DNA of 64,000 nt from Paratinospora sagittata (GCA_035771175.1 CM069593.1:2660461-2724460), one strand, 5' to 3'. Counted from the stretch's first letter, positions 47,780-60,450 are shown. Notes: generated from the letters alone by a model not told the origin. Translations and numbers: made by a program.

Positions 47780-50700
47780 TCATGTGTAACAGGGCTCCTC
47801 CACACCTGCAATCTCTCGACAGATAGCAAGTTTTTCGCTGGTTAGGGACTTTGTCATCATATCTGCCCCGTTGTCATTAGTGTGGATCTTCACAACTTGC
47901 AACAGTTTATTTTCCAGCACATCACGAATCCAATGATACCGCATGTCGATGTGCTTGGACCTTGAATGGAAGGTTGAGTTTTTGCTGAGGTGAATTGCGC
48001 TTTGACTGTCGCAATAAAGAACATATTTTTCTTGGTTCTGCTGCAATTCTTGTAGGAACTTTTTCATCCACAAGATCTCCTTACAACCTTCAGTGATTGC
48101 AATGTACTCTGCTTCTGTGGTACTTAAAGCAATACACTTCTGTAATCGTGATTGCCATGAGACAGCTCCCCCTGCAAAGGTTATTAGGTACCTGGATATC
48201 GACTTTCTCGTATCCACATCGCCAGCCATATCTGAATCTGTAAATCCTTCTAATACAGATTTATCATTACCAAAACATAAACAATGACTAGAAGTACCTC
48301 TAAGATACCTGAGTATCCATTTGACTGCTGTCCAATGTTCCTTTCCAGGATTTGATAAAAATCGGCTCACAACACCAACAGCATGAGCAATGTCTGGTCT
48401 GGTGCATACCATAGCGTACATTAGACTGCCAACTACCGATGCATAGGGCACTTTGCTTATTTCTGATTTCTCCTCCTCGCTTGAAGGACACTGGCTCGAA
48501 GTAAGCTTGAAGTGGCTTGCCAGTGGAGAACTAACAGGTTTAGCTATGCTCATGTTGAATCGCTCTAAGACTTTCTCAATATACTTTTCTTGAGATAGCC
48601 AAAGTCTCTTGTTCTTCCTGTCACGAACAATCTTCATGCCAAGGATTTGCTTTGCGGGTCCTAAGTCTTTCATGGCAAAGGACTTGCTCAACTCTTTCTT
48701 CAAATTGTTAATCTTGCCGATATCTTGGCCTACAATTAACATATCGTCACATAAAGCAAAAGAATAATAAAATCACCATCAGTGAATTTCTTAATGAAGA
48801 CGCAGTGATCAGCTGTCGTTCGGTTGTACTCTGTTTGCTCCATGAACGAGTCAAACTTTTTATACCACTGCCTCGGTGCCTGTTTCAAACCATACAGACT
48901 CTTCTTTAGCCTGCATACCAGCTTCTCTTTTCTTTTGACTTGGAAACCTTCGGGCTGCTCCATATAGATTTCCTCGTCAAGATCACCGTGTAAGAATGCG
49001 GTTTTTACATCAAGTTGTTCAACCTCCAGATTAAGACTAGCTGCCAAGCCAAGAACAACTCGGATTGAAGACATTTTTACCACTGGTGAGAAGATTTCAT
49101 CGAAGTCAACGCCTTTCTTCTGTCCGAACCCTTTCACAACCAATCTTGCTTTGTATCGAGGTTGCGAGCTACCTTCTTCGCTTTTGATTCTGTACACCCA
49201 CTTATTCTTGAGGGCTTTCTTTCCCTGCGGTAATTTCACCAAGTCAAATGTGTGGTTTTCATGCAGAGATTTCATTTCTTCCTGCATGGCTTTCATCCAC
49301 TCAGTCTTATGCTGGTCAGTGATAGCTTCGGTATAGCTCTCCGGTTCTCCCCCGTCAGTGAGCATCACATAGTCGCTAGGAGGATATCTTTGACTTGGTT
49401 GTCGCTCTCTGGTGGATCTCCTTAGCTGTGCTTCTGGTTGGACTTGTTCAGGAACTTGTTCTGGTTCTGAACTTTGAGCTGGTGGAACATCATCCTCAGT
49501 ATCTGGTGCAACTCCCTTGTCATCTGAATTTGTTGATGGTGGGACTGGTTCCAGATTAACTGGAAGTTCTTCTGATTGTGGCTTCTCAGGTTTCTGAAAA
49601 TCCTCGATTGTCTGATCTTCAAGAAACACCACGTCTCTACTTCTGACAATCTTTTTGTTGACAGGATCCCATAATCTGTAGCCGAATTCTTCATGGGAAT
49701 ATCCCACAAAGATACACTGCTTTGCTTTTCCATCCAACTTGGACCTTTCGTCTCTAGGGATGTGAACAAATGCTCTGCAGCCGAATACTTTCAAGTGTTT
49801 GTAAGAAACGTCTTTCCCCGTCCAAACCTTTTCTGGTACGTCGTAGTTCAGTGGAACTGATGGAGAAAGGTTGATTAAATCAACTGCTGTCCTCATTGCC
49901 TCCCCCCAATAGGAGTTTGGCAGTTTTGCATTTGAGAGCATACATCTGACTCTTTCACAGATGGTTCTGTTCATCCTCTCTGCGACACCGTTGTGTTGAG
50001 GTGTCTTTGGTACCGATTTTTCCAGCCTGATGCCGAAATTTCTGCAGTACTCTTCGAATGATCCTCGATACTCACCGCCATTGTCTGATCGTACACACTT
50101 CAATCGTCTGCCAGTTTCTCTCTCAACTTTTACATGAAATTGCTTGAAAACTTCCTGCACTTGATCTTTAGTTTTCAAAGCAAAGGCCCACACTTTTCTA
50201 GAGTGATCATCAATAAAAGTCACAAAATAGTGAGCACCTCCTAGTGTCTTACAACTCATTGTATAGACATCTGTGTGTATTAAATCTAGAATATTTGCCT
50301 TTCTAGATGGTGGGGAACTACGAAATGCAACTCTATGTTGTTTACCCATAATACAATCAACACAAGTACGTAAAGATGTACCTGTCATTCCTGGCAAGTG
50401 CTCCTTCTTGGAAAGAATTCTGAGACCCTTTTCACTCATGTGGCCGAGCCGCTTATGCCATAACTCGGTGGGAACTTCTTTCCTCGTGGTATTTACTTCT
50501 TCTTTACACAGCTTGGCTACTGTGTGGTAGAGTGATGCATCTTTCTTGCCTCTAGCTACTACCAAGTTTCCTTTGGTGAGCTTCCATTTTCCTTCACCAA
50601 AGTTATTGTTGTAGCCATCGTCATCAAGCATTCCAGTGGAGATCAAATTGAGGCGGATATCTGGAACATGTCTCACATCTTTCAAGAGTAACCTGTATCC

Positions 50701-51789
50701 AAGGTTAGTTTCTAAATAAATATTACCGATGCCGATAATTTTGGATGCATCATCATTTCCCATCCTCACTCGTCCGAAATCACCTTGCGTGTAGGCTGAG
50801 AAGAAATCTCGTCGTGAGGTGACATGGTAGGACGCACCTGAGTCAACTACCCATGTAGAGTCTTGACTTGCAAGGTTGACATAATCAGCATCTCGAACAA
50901 TGACGACTTCTTCAGTGAGAGTTGCGGTGTCATTTGTTCGGGTTTCTGCTTTTGGATTTCTGGATCGTTCCGCCTTTAACTTTCGACATTCTCGAATGAA
51001 GTGTCCGGGCTTGCCGCAGTGATGACACTTCTTGTCATGCCACGATCTGGACTTCGAGCGTCCTCTTTGCTGACTTTGGTTACGAGGATATCTGCTTTTA
51101 CTCCTTCCGTGCCATTCTTGCTTGCCTTGTTTTTCCATGACAAGTGCTTCAGTTTCAGGAGTATAACCATTGTCTTTTCGTCGAGACTCTTCGTTCAACA
51201 TTCTGTCTTTTACCATTTCCATGGTAAGCTTGCCGCTAGGAGCTGAGTTACTAACTGACACAACTAGAGTGTCCCAACTTTTTGGTAGAGAACTCGTCAA
51301 CAACAACGCTTGTAGCTCGTCATCTACGATCATCATCATAGAGTTGAGTTGATCTACAATGCCTTGGAACTCACTCATGTGTTCCGATACGCTGCTTCCA
51401 TCTTTATACTTCAAATTGACTAATCGTCGTATCAGATTAGCTTTATTCTGTACGGTTGTCCTCGCATACATTGTCTCCAACTTTTGCCAAAGAACGTAAG
51501 CATCGTGTTCATTAGCAAAATTTTGGAAAATGCTCTTGTCGATCCATTGTCTGATTTGAGCAGCACACTTTCGGTTCAGCACGACCCAATCAGTGTCTGT
51601 GCTGGTTGTTTTTGATGTCTTGTCATCTGTTGAAGTTGTAGTCACAGCTTCCTCCTTCGGCATTATAATCGGCTTCCACAGATCTTTAATGTATAAAAGA
51701 TCCTCCATCTTCGGCTTCCAAATTACATAATTAAATGCAGTCAACCTGATCATATTGCCTGTGTACATATTGCTTGTGCTCTCCTCCAT
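47780..51789 (-). pseudogene. gag-pol of Copia B, one frameshift in the reverse-transcriptase active site
   Basis: The frame from 51789 down to 48736 encodes gag (opening MEESTSNMYTGNMIRLTAFN) with a CHHCGKPGHFIREC knuckle at residues 255-268, protease (WVVDSGAS, Asp316), and integrase with HHCC (His445, His450, Cys476, Cys479) and a complete D,D35E triad (Asp507, Asp569, Glu604). The N-terminal part of reverse transcriptase follows (QLDVKTAFLHGDL). The frame breaks at about 48749-48751, inside the YVDD-type catalytic motif, consistent with loss of one base there. The rest of RT and RNase H continues in the next frame (48742 to 47780) without further lesions. Gag, protease and integrase could still be made; RT activity should be absent. 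Confidence 0.93.
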
Positions 51790-52038
51790 TTGAGTCGTCA
51801 GTCAACAGGTTTCGCGGAGCTTGACACTTTTCCGACGATGAATAGTACTATGTGAATAGTACTTAATGAATAGTACCCCTTGTGAATAGTACTATATAAA
51901 TAGTGCCCTTATGAATAGTGCCCTGTGAATAGTATTCTATGAATAGTATTACTATTCCAAATAGTGACGTATACGTGAATAGTAATATATGTATGAACCG
52001 TACCTTTGCTGAAAACGACCCAGGCTCTGATACCACTT
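51790..52038 (-). promoter_or_regulatory. untranslated leader of Copia B with a periodic hexamer
   Basis: Between the primer-binding site and the gag ATG, the plus strand carries AATAGT at 51841, 51855, 51869, 51885, 51899, 51914, 51928, 51942, 51959 and 51978. Spacing is 14 bp in most cases (14-19). The surrounding bases vary, as in GTGAATAGTACTAT and ATGAATAGTGCCCT. This is where an RNA packaging or dimerisation signal would lie; that role is speculative. Confidence 0.85.
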
Positions 52039-52611
52039 TGTTGGGAAAAATAGATGGATGTAAAGAAATAAATTCTACAATCCCAGGACAATTTCCCAAA
52101 CTAAAAATACAACAAAGATAACACCAAAAGATTTTAGCGTGGAAAACCCTCCAAAGATGAGGTAAAAACCACGGGACCCGTAGGCCGCTTAGAAACTTCC
52201 ACTATAATCAAATGGGATTACAAACTTCACCTTTCGGTGGATCTCTCACAAATATACACTAATTATGTATCTTCAATTTGTGGATAACACTTCACAAATT
52301 GGCTCACACTTTTTCTTCTCAAAGAAACTCTCTTTGAGGCTCTCTAGATCTCTAGAATTAGATCTCTCTGAATATTTGATCTCTCAGATCTATCGAATGA
52401 ATTTTCAAGTTGAAGTTAAGGCTCTATTTATAGAGCTCAACAGGGGTAATTTCGTAATTATAAAATATATATAATATTTATATTTTATAAACCATTCAGC
52501 AAAGATGGCTTGAATGGCCACCCATATTTGCCGCCCACGTTTGCTAGCCGTCACTGTTGACAATTCTGAATATTCAGCCGTCTTCTTTGAAGCCACCGAG
52601 GTGGACCAACA
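52039..52611 (-). repeat. 5' LTR of Copia B
   Basis: 573 bp copy of the LTR at 47193-47764. Read on the minus strand it contains a TATA-like run (TATTATATATATTTTATAAT) and a likely transcript start before the CTCTATAAATAGAGCC region at about 52422-52437. Confidence 0.9.
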
Positions 52612-52616
52612 TATTT

Positions 52617-55600
52617 AACTTAGTACGTACGTTGAAAGTATACTCAACTTATATTCAGTACCCAAGAAAGAATAAATGTTCCATATACGATCAAGCAGAA
52701 AATAATTAGTTGGATGAAAATAATAAAATATCAAATCATCAGAAATAGAATATATATACCTTCGGTAGCGTACTAGGGAGTCTCTATCATCATGAATGAA
52801 ATTAATGGGAGGAGTTGTGCTGGAATTCCAAATAGAATTGTCAGTTAAATTGGATTTCATCGAGGAGTTGAACTGTCAGCAAAAGCGTTCATCTAAAAAG
52901 ATAAAAAGGAAAAACAAGAGGTGCATGCATGGTTGCCAGTCGCTAGTCCCTAGTCCAAGTTGCTTTGGTTGGTTGCTTCAAACCCAAACAATCCACTGTA
53001 TATATAAAAGGTCGTAACTGGCAGCCGCTATAAATATATCTATATACGAACAGTATTCTACTATTTGTCGGTATTTAATTTCAGAAATTAGCCTACTTTA
53101 CCTTCTCATATTAAAAAGTAAAAGTATTTTTAAAGAAAAAAAATAAAACTTTTTAAAATTTGTCTTCATGGCAGGTCAGCTATTTTATGTGGTCCATTTA
53201 CAAACTCAATGACCCAATATAAAAAAATTAATCAAACTTAAAAGTTTATAAAAAAAATAATATCTTGTAACGTATAAAACGTGCCAAAAGAGATTAAATA
53301 GTTAGTGTGTGATCGATGCATTTATATAGATTGTTGAGTCTAGATGTCTATTATTAATAGATTTAACTTTAAAATTAATTTTATATTAATTATATATTAT
53401 TTTAAATTAAGACAAATAAAAAATTTTTATCTTTTAATAACTTTTTTTTGACATGCTCAATATAAATGGTCGTGTGAGGAAACCTACGCGTCGTTCACCA
53501 GTGCCACTGTCCCCCATATCTCTTCTAGGGTTAATTTCTTCTTGAATGTTATATCATATATCACATCAATTAGTCTTGTCGACTCGTCGAGATGCTCCTT
53601 TTGGGGGTATAATTGCGGTATGGATTGATTACACAACAATGTATACCAAATTCTCTCCTGCTGCGTGTGATATTTAACCACCGATTGGATTAAGTATTTT
53701 TGCCGTTGATTATATATATAATACACCAGTGGAGATTAATTATATATTAATTTATTTGACGGTTGCAATGGGTTTTTTAAGGTCCACAACTACTTAATTA
53801 GGGGCTCATCAGACATCAGTTGCGGCTGGTGGATAGCTAGTAGCCTAGTATCTATATCTATGTACGTTTTTCAGATGTCTCGTCAGTCGCATTAATTAAA
53901 TTAAAAGGGCGTACCATAAACCCTTTATCCCTGTGAAGAGTAGAGTTTGATCCACCATTAATTGCTTCTTCTTTTTTTTTTTATCTTTTTTATCAAAAAT
54001 AATAATGTTTAATTAAGCTAATTATAGCTAGGTTTACTCTCTTGCATTTAACTATTTATTTTACAAGAGTGACTTTTTTTTGTCTTAGTAGATGAATTCG
54101 TACAGGACCGGGCCTAAGGCCTATTTTGTATAACTTTTGTAAAAGAGTTTTTTTTTTTTTAAATAAGTACTTCCGAAGAAAACATTTTTTAAAAAAGTTA
54201 TAAAAACACAAAAATTAAAAGAGCTTTTTTTTTTTATGAGAATGTGTCTTCTTTTTTTTTAAATGAGACTAATCATCGTAGATTCAAACAAGACAAAAGC
54301 GTTTTGATTGATATTCTAACAGAAAACGGATAAGTGAAGGCACACTCAGACTCAAACTCGAGACCTGAATCTCAACCTTACTTATATTCAATTTCTCAAC
54401 CAACTGAACTCCCATATAAGTTGAAAAAAATTAAAAGTTTTTTACAAAAACTATACTAAATGAAGCCAAGCCTTGTTGCTACACTAATAGCCATAAAAAC
54501 TCTTATATTGTTGATAAAAAGACATAGAGTTGAATATAGTATCTTATTAATGATAGAGAAGACAATAAACGCGTTTGTCTAACTCTTTGATTCTTTAGAA
54601 TACCAAGGAAAGAGATGAAGAAAGAATTCGCAAATTCTATAAAAAATCAATATTATTTAATTTATCTTTCAATAATGCGTACAATGGCCTTAAATAGGCA
54701 AAATCTACGAAAAAAGTTCTAATTCGACTCAAATACTAAAAATAGCAAAAATTACCAAAAATTGAAAGTACGTCAAATCCTACCTAGAAAGAAAGATCTC
54801 ACGATATATATCGCATAGAAAATAATGAAAATAAAATCAGACTCTCCTAATTTGAGTTATACTCGAAACAAAACATTCTTAAAATAGTAAAAAATGAATT
54901 CAAAGGCCTAAACAAAGGAATTTGCCCAAAAAATAACATTAGTCACGACATACCTGTGAGTATTGATCGGCACGTCATTTTTCTTTAAAAACACGTGTTG
55001 CTTTGTTAAAATTCTACAAAGTCAAAGACAATTTGTCTTGTTGGTTGCAACCAACCTTTATCATCATTGTGACTAGTTTAACTCATTGTACTAACAAGGT
55101 TTATTAAATAAAGGGGGGCAATCTTAAATTTTATGAGCCTATGTGCCCTCGTTGGCCTTAGTGACCCATTAATTGTGCTTAATTCAAAATGTAATGTAAC
55201 TGATGATGATAGGATGTAATCCTGAAATAAAAATTAAAATATAATATAACCTTAACAAAGGAAAAAAAAAAAAAAAAAAAAACACCAAAAAAAGGAGAGA
55301 AAGAAGTGAAAGATGTTAAAAGGTGAAATTAACATTAATCTTGAAGAGGGTTCAATCGACACGAAGAAGAAGCCAGTTGAAACCGTTGATTGATTGCCGC
55401 ATTTTCTACCGGCTTTGTACAGGAAGTATCTTTGGTGCTCCTCTCTCTTTTGATCTCCACGTGGCACTTGGAGCTCAAGTTAAAGTGGGGCTACACGCTG
55501 GTTTTAGAGGTGAACGGTCACAAGAGACTTTCTCCAAATACCTGCCTATTATAAAAGAGACAGTTGATGACACTGTAGCCCAATTTTATCGCTAACCTTA

Positions 55601-58300
55601 TTTTATCCGTCAACTTTTTAGAACTACGTTCCAATAGTCGTCCCTTTACCAATTTCCCATTTTTGCCCCTATTGTTTCATCCAATTTTATTTTTCTAGCT
55701 GATCACGCATGATGAATTAGAGAGTACAATACAATGTTAGTTGCTCCTTGGACAAGCTTTGTTTTGTGTGTTTTTGTTCTGGGTGTGCAATTCTTTGGCA
55801 GGTTTTACCTTTTTGTTCTCTCACTACTCATCCTCTTTGTTTTCAGTTTCTGTATTTCATTCGCCAATTTAAAAATTTCTCTTATTCTTTTTCTGCAAGG
55901 GAAGACGTTGACAATAAGATGTAAATTGTTAGAATGATAATCACTACTTTCGAAAGTCCAAAGCCAAAACATAGCTCTCTCCTCTCTATCTCTCCACCGG
56001 TAAGTGACTTCTCTTTTCATCTTTGTAACCTTATTACTATTCTCTTCACCAATGTGTTTTAAGGGTTTCAACAAGGAATTTCCTATAGAGAAACTCTTAC
56101 CCAAGATCCAGAGTTGTTATTTTTTATTTCATTTTGCTCTGGAGTTATTTTACCCACGTTGCTCTTAATTAAAACAGTGGTGATTTTCTTGAAAGCCCAT
56201 TTGGGGGGTTTGTTTGAGTTGTAGTTTTCCACAACTCTATAAAATATGTTGTTTATTTTTTTGACAGAACCCATGTGTATTTGGTGGGTATATAAATTCT
56301 GTTTTAATTAACAGTAAGCAAAACTTTTAAATGTATAACAAAACATAAGTTCTTAATTTTTTTAAAATGCTTTAATTTGCACTAATTTTTAGCTTCATGC
56401 TCACTCTATGCATTTGAATTTTGTATGGGTATTAAACTCTTTGGGTTTAGTAATTTTTAAGCTAGATTTCAATTAATTTTGTATTGTATTTGGTTGAATA
56501 GATAATGTTCATGCTACAATACTAAAATTATTTGTGGGTTATTCAATTTCTTCTCTTAATTTGATTTTTATAATTCACAAAATTCTTTATTTCTTCTTTT
56601 AGATTTTGTGTTTCTTTTTCAGTGTTCAAAATCAAAAGTGCAAAAAAAGTTGCAAAAAAACTTATTTTGTTTTACAAGATTAGGATCAAATCTGAAAACA
56701 ACCCTTTTTTAGGATAAAAATAAAAATAAAAATACATCAAAGAAGCATCCCAATGCAAAGAAAAAAACAACTATTTTGTATTGTTTATTTATTTATTTAT
56801 TAGCTTTGAATCTTTTTTAGTTGAGTTGGACTAAGAAAGTGCTGAAAAAAACTTGGGTGAAGTATGAATCCAACCAATTAAGAAAAATAAGAAATAGCGT
56901 AATGACAAATCAACTGAAAATTTTCCTTTTTTAATAGTTTTAATTTGAAGTTATACATGGTTTGCACGTAACATCTCTTGAATTAAAACATTAAATCACT
57001 TCTTCCACATATATTTGAGTTATAGTCAACTTTTTAATGCAAAATCAAACAAACAAATAAATAAATAAATACTTTGATCAATTCTACAAAAACAAACTCC
57101 TCAGACCCAAGAGAAAGAGAGAAAAAAAAAATCAATTTCACTTTAAATGCACTCTTTCCTCCTATCAATTTTTCCTACCAAAAATCTTTAATCTATATAG
57201 AATGATGTTACTATTTAATAAAAAAGGAAAAGCTGATTAAGCTTTAGCATTATGTAGAAAATAATATTAATATGTTTGGTTTTCTTAAGTTCTTATAATT
57301 TATTCTACAAATTTTTAAGGAAAGAGGTAAAAAGTTAATACATTTTTACTTTGTTGAAATTGTTTGTCCGTCTTTATTTTTTCTTTGTTTCCTCTTTGTT
57401 TTAGATAGACAATGTTATTTTTTTTTTCTTTTTCTAACGCATATCTTATAAGAGCAATTATAATCTCTTTATTTCATAAGTTGTTTTAGCTGCAAGCTAT
57501 TTTATGAAGTGTATTTACATCAAACAAATTATTTTATGAAATTTATTTGCATCAAGAAAGATAGTCAAGGGCTTTAATGAATACATATTGTAGAAAGTGC
57601 AATGTGTATATGTTTATGAAATCATACTATATTTAGTACAAACATAAATCTTATTTTTTTCGTTCATACATATTAGTTATCGTTAACTTATTTTATGTAA
57701 GTTATCACTTTGTTGCTTTAAAAAGTATTTATTAATATTTTATTTTATATTACCTTGTTAATTATATAAACACTATTAATGTACTCAAACATGCTTTTAA
57801 CATGTGCGAAACATGTAACTAAATTAATTAATATATATATATATATATATATAAGATAAAAGCTCTAAAAAAGCTCATTTTAAACCTAAAATTTGATAAA
57901 CATTTAAAACTAAATGAGGCCAATATATTATAATCTTACGTCCATTTCTAATTCCATCTAAATTTGTTGGCCAAATCAGTTGATTTTAAATAAAATTTAT
58001 AATTATACACAATGTATAGTATAAAGTTAGATGTCAAAATGCCTTATTTAGATTCTTCGATTATTGAAGTATCAAATTATGTTGAAAGAACTATAGCTCA
58101 AAGACACTTCCTATTAATTAATTGATTTTTGATACGAAGTCTCATTGATCTACTGCATACCCTAATGTGTGGGCAAATGGTTTCTAAATAATTTTTAATA
58201 AAAATGCTTGATGGCGTGTCCATTGTTCCCAGTCACAGGCGTTGTGAGTGAAACCGTAACAACTACACCTTGATTTGATGAAATTAAAAATGAAAATTGG
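52617..58300. other. intergenic region between Copia B and the ATL gene
   Basis: No supportable gene. It holds a SINE-like insertion (54222-54426) and an AT tract near 57826-57854. A less AT-rich patch at about 55320-55610 contains a G-box (CACGTG near 55458) and a 90-residue ORF without known motifs. A pyrimidine-rich stretch ending CCACCGGTAAGTGA near 55970-56005 looks like a 5' untranslated exon with a donor site, but I find no coding exon that it would splice to before 58.9 kb. Confidence 0.5.
54222..54426 (-). mobile_element. probable tRNA-derived SINE
   Basis: On the minus strand GAGTTCAGTTGGTTGAGAAA (box A-like) and CTCGAGTTTGAGTCTGAG (box B-like) are followed by two A-runs (plus-strand T-runs at 54225-54235 and 54252-54260). 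AAAATTAAAAG flanks at 54211-54221 and 54427-54437; it is low-complexity, so the duplication is only suggestive. Confidence 0.5.
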
Positions 58301-58979
58301 AATATATATATATTATATCAGATGAATAAAACCATGGCCCGTAATCTAATGTGGGTCCAGAATGTTCGCTCGAGCCAATTGACCAAGTTCCACGCATTTT
58401 GGGTCCAACCAACCAACCAAACCCTCGTTACAAAATCGATTCTTTCTATTTTCTTCTTTTGGCAAAAAGCAAGTTACAAGAACTCGAGTTTGGAGTGCAA
58501 CGTGGACGATATCTAGAGGGGGAGGAGCAGCAAAACAACTGTGCCCGAAGTTGTCCGGCTGCAGCAAGAATGAATCAAACGGTTCAAGTAGATCTCTCTG
58601 ATCTTTCATCTGCCGATCTTCTCCGTCTTCGTGTTCCTTTGAAAATGGATTTGATTAATGAACCGTTAATTGCGGACCTTAATTACTCTTCTTAATCCGT
58701 CGATCTATCTTTCCAATTAGGGTTTTATCTCTTTCTTGATTTTTTTTTTTTTTTTTTCATTCATGGCTGCGGTCTCAGTCTGTGCTAGATTCGGATTAAA
58801 TTTAGGGATTCTGCGGTTTTAAAGCGAGGAAGTTTTCCAAATTTGCATTTTTTTTTTAGGGTTTTGATCAAAATGAGTGAGTTCTACTACTGCATGCGAG
58901 GGCTTGGATTGCTGCAACTAGGGATGTGAATGAGGGGAGGGATTTTGGAAGGGTTTTTTTTTGGTTAATTTTTGTGAGG
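58301..58979 (+). promoter_or_regulatory. promoter and uORF-rich 5' leader of the ATL gene
   Basis: A TATA-like run (GAATATATATATATTATATC) lies at about 58302-58320. Before the main ATG at 58980 come four upstream ORFs: 58570-58695 (41 codons, opening MNQTVQVDLSD), 58763-58822 (19), 58873-58929 (18) and 58930-58968 (12). The last ends 11 bases before the main start. A polypyrimidine-AG at about 58849-58860 could be a 3' splice site, so some uORFs may be spliced out. If kept, they should strongly limit translation. Confidence 0.55.
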
Positions 58980-59509
58980 ATGATTGCTTCCGGGATTAAT
59001 TTGGTGATGACAGTAATTGGATTTGCTGTTAGTACGATGTTCATTGTGTTTGTGTGCACTAGGTTGATTTGTGCGAGGATCCAATTGAATGCTTCAAGAC
59101 GCTCGTTTCCAACAGCTTCAAGATCTGATCTTGGCCTTGTAAAATTCTCTTCCCGTTTTATTTCTCATTTGTCACTGATTATACGGTCAGTGTGGAATCA
59201 CTGATAATATTCTTGTTTGTCAAATAATTGTATTTTCGGGATTCTGAAAATGCTCTTGTTTCTATTGTTTATCTCTTCTATTTAATAATTGATGAATTTG
59301 CATTTCTTCTTGTTTTTCTCTTCTATAGAAGTTTCTCTCAATAATTAACAACAGCCACCAATAAAAGGAAAAAGAAAAAAAGTTTGATTCTTGTCCTTTT
59401 TTCATCAACAGCTAGAACGTGGACTTCATGGTCTAGACCCTGTTGTTGTAGCTAGCTTTCCAAAAACGAAGTTCGGTGATTTGGTCTTCTCATCTGGTGA
59501 AGATGCTCA
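58980..59509 (+). CDS. ATL-family RING-H2 E3 ubiquitin ligase, first two coding exons (3' part not found)
   Basis: Exons 58980-59138 and 59412-59509 join in phase 0 (donor CTT|GTAAAA, acceptor CAACAG); exon 2 ends CA|GTAAGT. The 85 residues show a membrane segment (VMTVIGFAVSTMFIVFVC, about 9-27), a basic stretch (TRLICARIQLNASRR) and the GLD motif (HGLDPVVVASFP), the hallmark order of ATL ligases. The family's RING-H2 domain should begin with the next exon, right after GEDAQ. ATL proteins are membrane-anchored E3 ligases, often in defence or nutrient signalling. I find no RING-H2 coding in 59510-64000, so either the intron exceeds 4.4 kb and the rest lies beyond the window, or the gene is interrupted. 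The start at 58980 is the only ATG in this frame after the stop at 58878. Confidence 0.75.
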
Positions 59510-59793
59510 GTAAGTATTCTTCTCTTATATGCCTCAGCTATTTCTTGAACTTTCTCGTTTTCAATTTATCGTTCACATAGAAGGGATGATTAAAAATTGC
59601 TATATTTTGTTTAAGTGTATTTAAAAATTGCTAGATTTCTCAGGCTGATCATTAGTTTGCCAATTTTGTTTTCTAGATGAGAGTATAGTTTGTTACAGTT
59701 ACTATTTCAAAATGATAAGCTAGTCTGAATTTGGGAGTAGAGTCTTTCTAATAGTTCCTTAGGGGAATAACTGTTAGTATGTTGTTTAAGCTT

Positions 59794-59894
59794 GCCGACT
59801 TAGCCCTCAATAGAGCGGAGTGGAAGAAGCGGATTCATGTAGCCGACCCCATATAGTTGGGACAAGGGTTAGTTGAATTGAGTGGAGTTGTATA
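59794..59894 (+). mobile_element. 5'-truncated LINE, 101 bp, with 12 bp TSD
   Basis: TTGTTTAAGCTT flanks both sides (59782-59793 and 59895-59906). The insert encodes ALNRAEWKKRIHVADP, a conserved C-terminus of plant non-LTR reverse transcriptases, then a stop and a tail of degenerate GTTGAATTGAG/GAGTTG repeats. Such repeat tails are typical of RTE-like LINEs; the clade is inference. Confidence 0.8.
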
Positions 59895-60450
59895 TTGTTT
59901 AAGCTTCATTGTGGAAACATAAATATTTGTTTTAGAACAATTGAAGTTGTGATTTAGGGTAGAATGTCTTTTCTACGAGTGGAAATCTCAGTATATGGAC
60001 CTTGGTGTGCATGTATATGGAGTCATGATCCATGACTTCGTATTTTAACTCATGGCTGGCATTCAACAGTCACCAAAGTTTCAGAATTGGTTGACGTTTG
60101 ATGGAGGGTCTTTTTGTCAAATTGATCATTTTCACAATCTTTTTAACCCATTACAACATTCTTTCCCCAATCTAGTTGTTGTTCTACTTAAATGCTTAAA
60201 TGAGTAGTAGCTTGTACCATTCTGGGAACTTTAGATTTGATTGAATTTTATCAAGGCTGATGTTCCTGGTGTGGTAAAAAGATTTTTCTCAAAAAAAGAG
60301 CTCTTTGTAAAACTTTGTTCAGATCAAATGGGCATGAGTCTAGAATTAAATTACATCTCCATATGAATATATGAAGTATGAAGTGAATAAACTTCCGGCT
60401 TGCTATAATTTTCCAAAAGAGTTCCTTGAATTATTAACTTAGAACAATAT

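Larger units (their letters stand above)
47193..52611 (-). mobile_element. complete Ty1/Copia LTR retrotransposon, copy B (5419 bp)
   Basis: LTRs at 47193-47764 (3' in element sense) and 52039-52611 (5'). TATTT flanks at 47188-47192 and 52612-52616. LTR ends are TGTTGG...CCAACA. The primer-binding site (TGGTATCAGAGCC on the minus strand, plus-strand 52023-52035) matches initiator-Met tRNA. The polypurine tract is at 47765-47779. I count about five differences over 572 bp between LTRs, mostly in the first 15 bp, so the insertion is recent. The coding order is Copia. The gag start and zinc knuckle resemble the Tork/Tnt1 side of Copia; the lineage is inference. It is not closely related to copy A. 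Confidence 0.95.

Noticed and set aside
55323..55595. Plus-strand ORF of 90 residues in a GC-richer patch with a G-box
   Set aside because: No recognisable domain and the frame start is arbitrary; kept only as part of the intergenic description.
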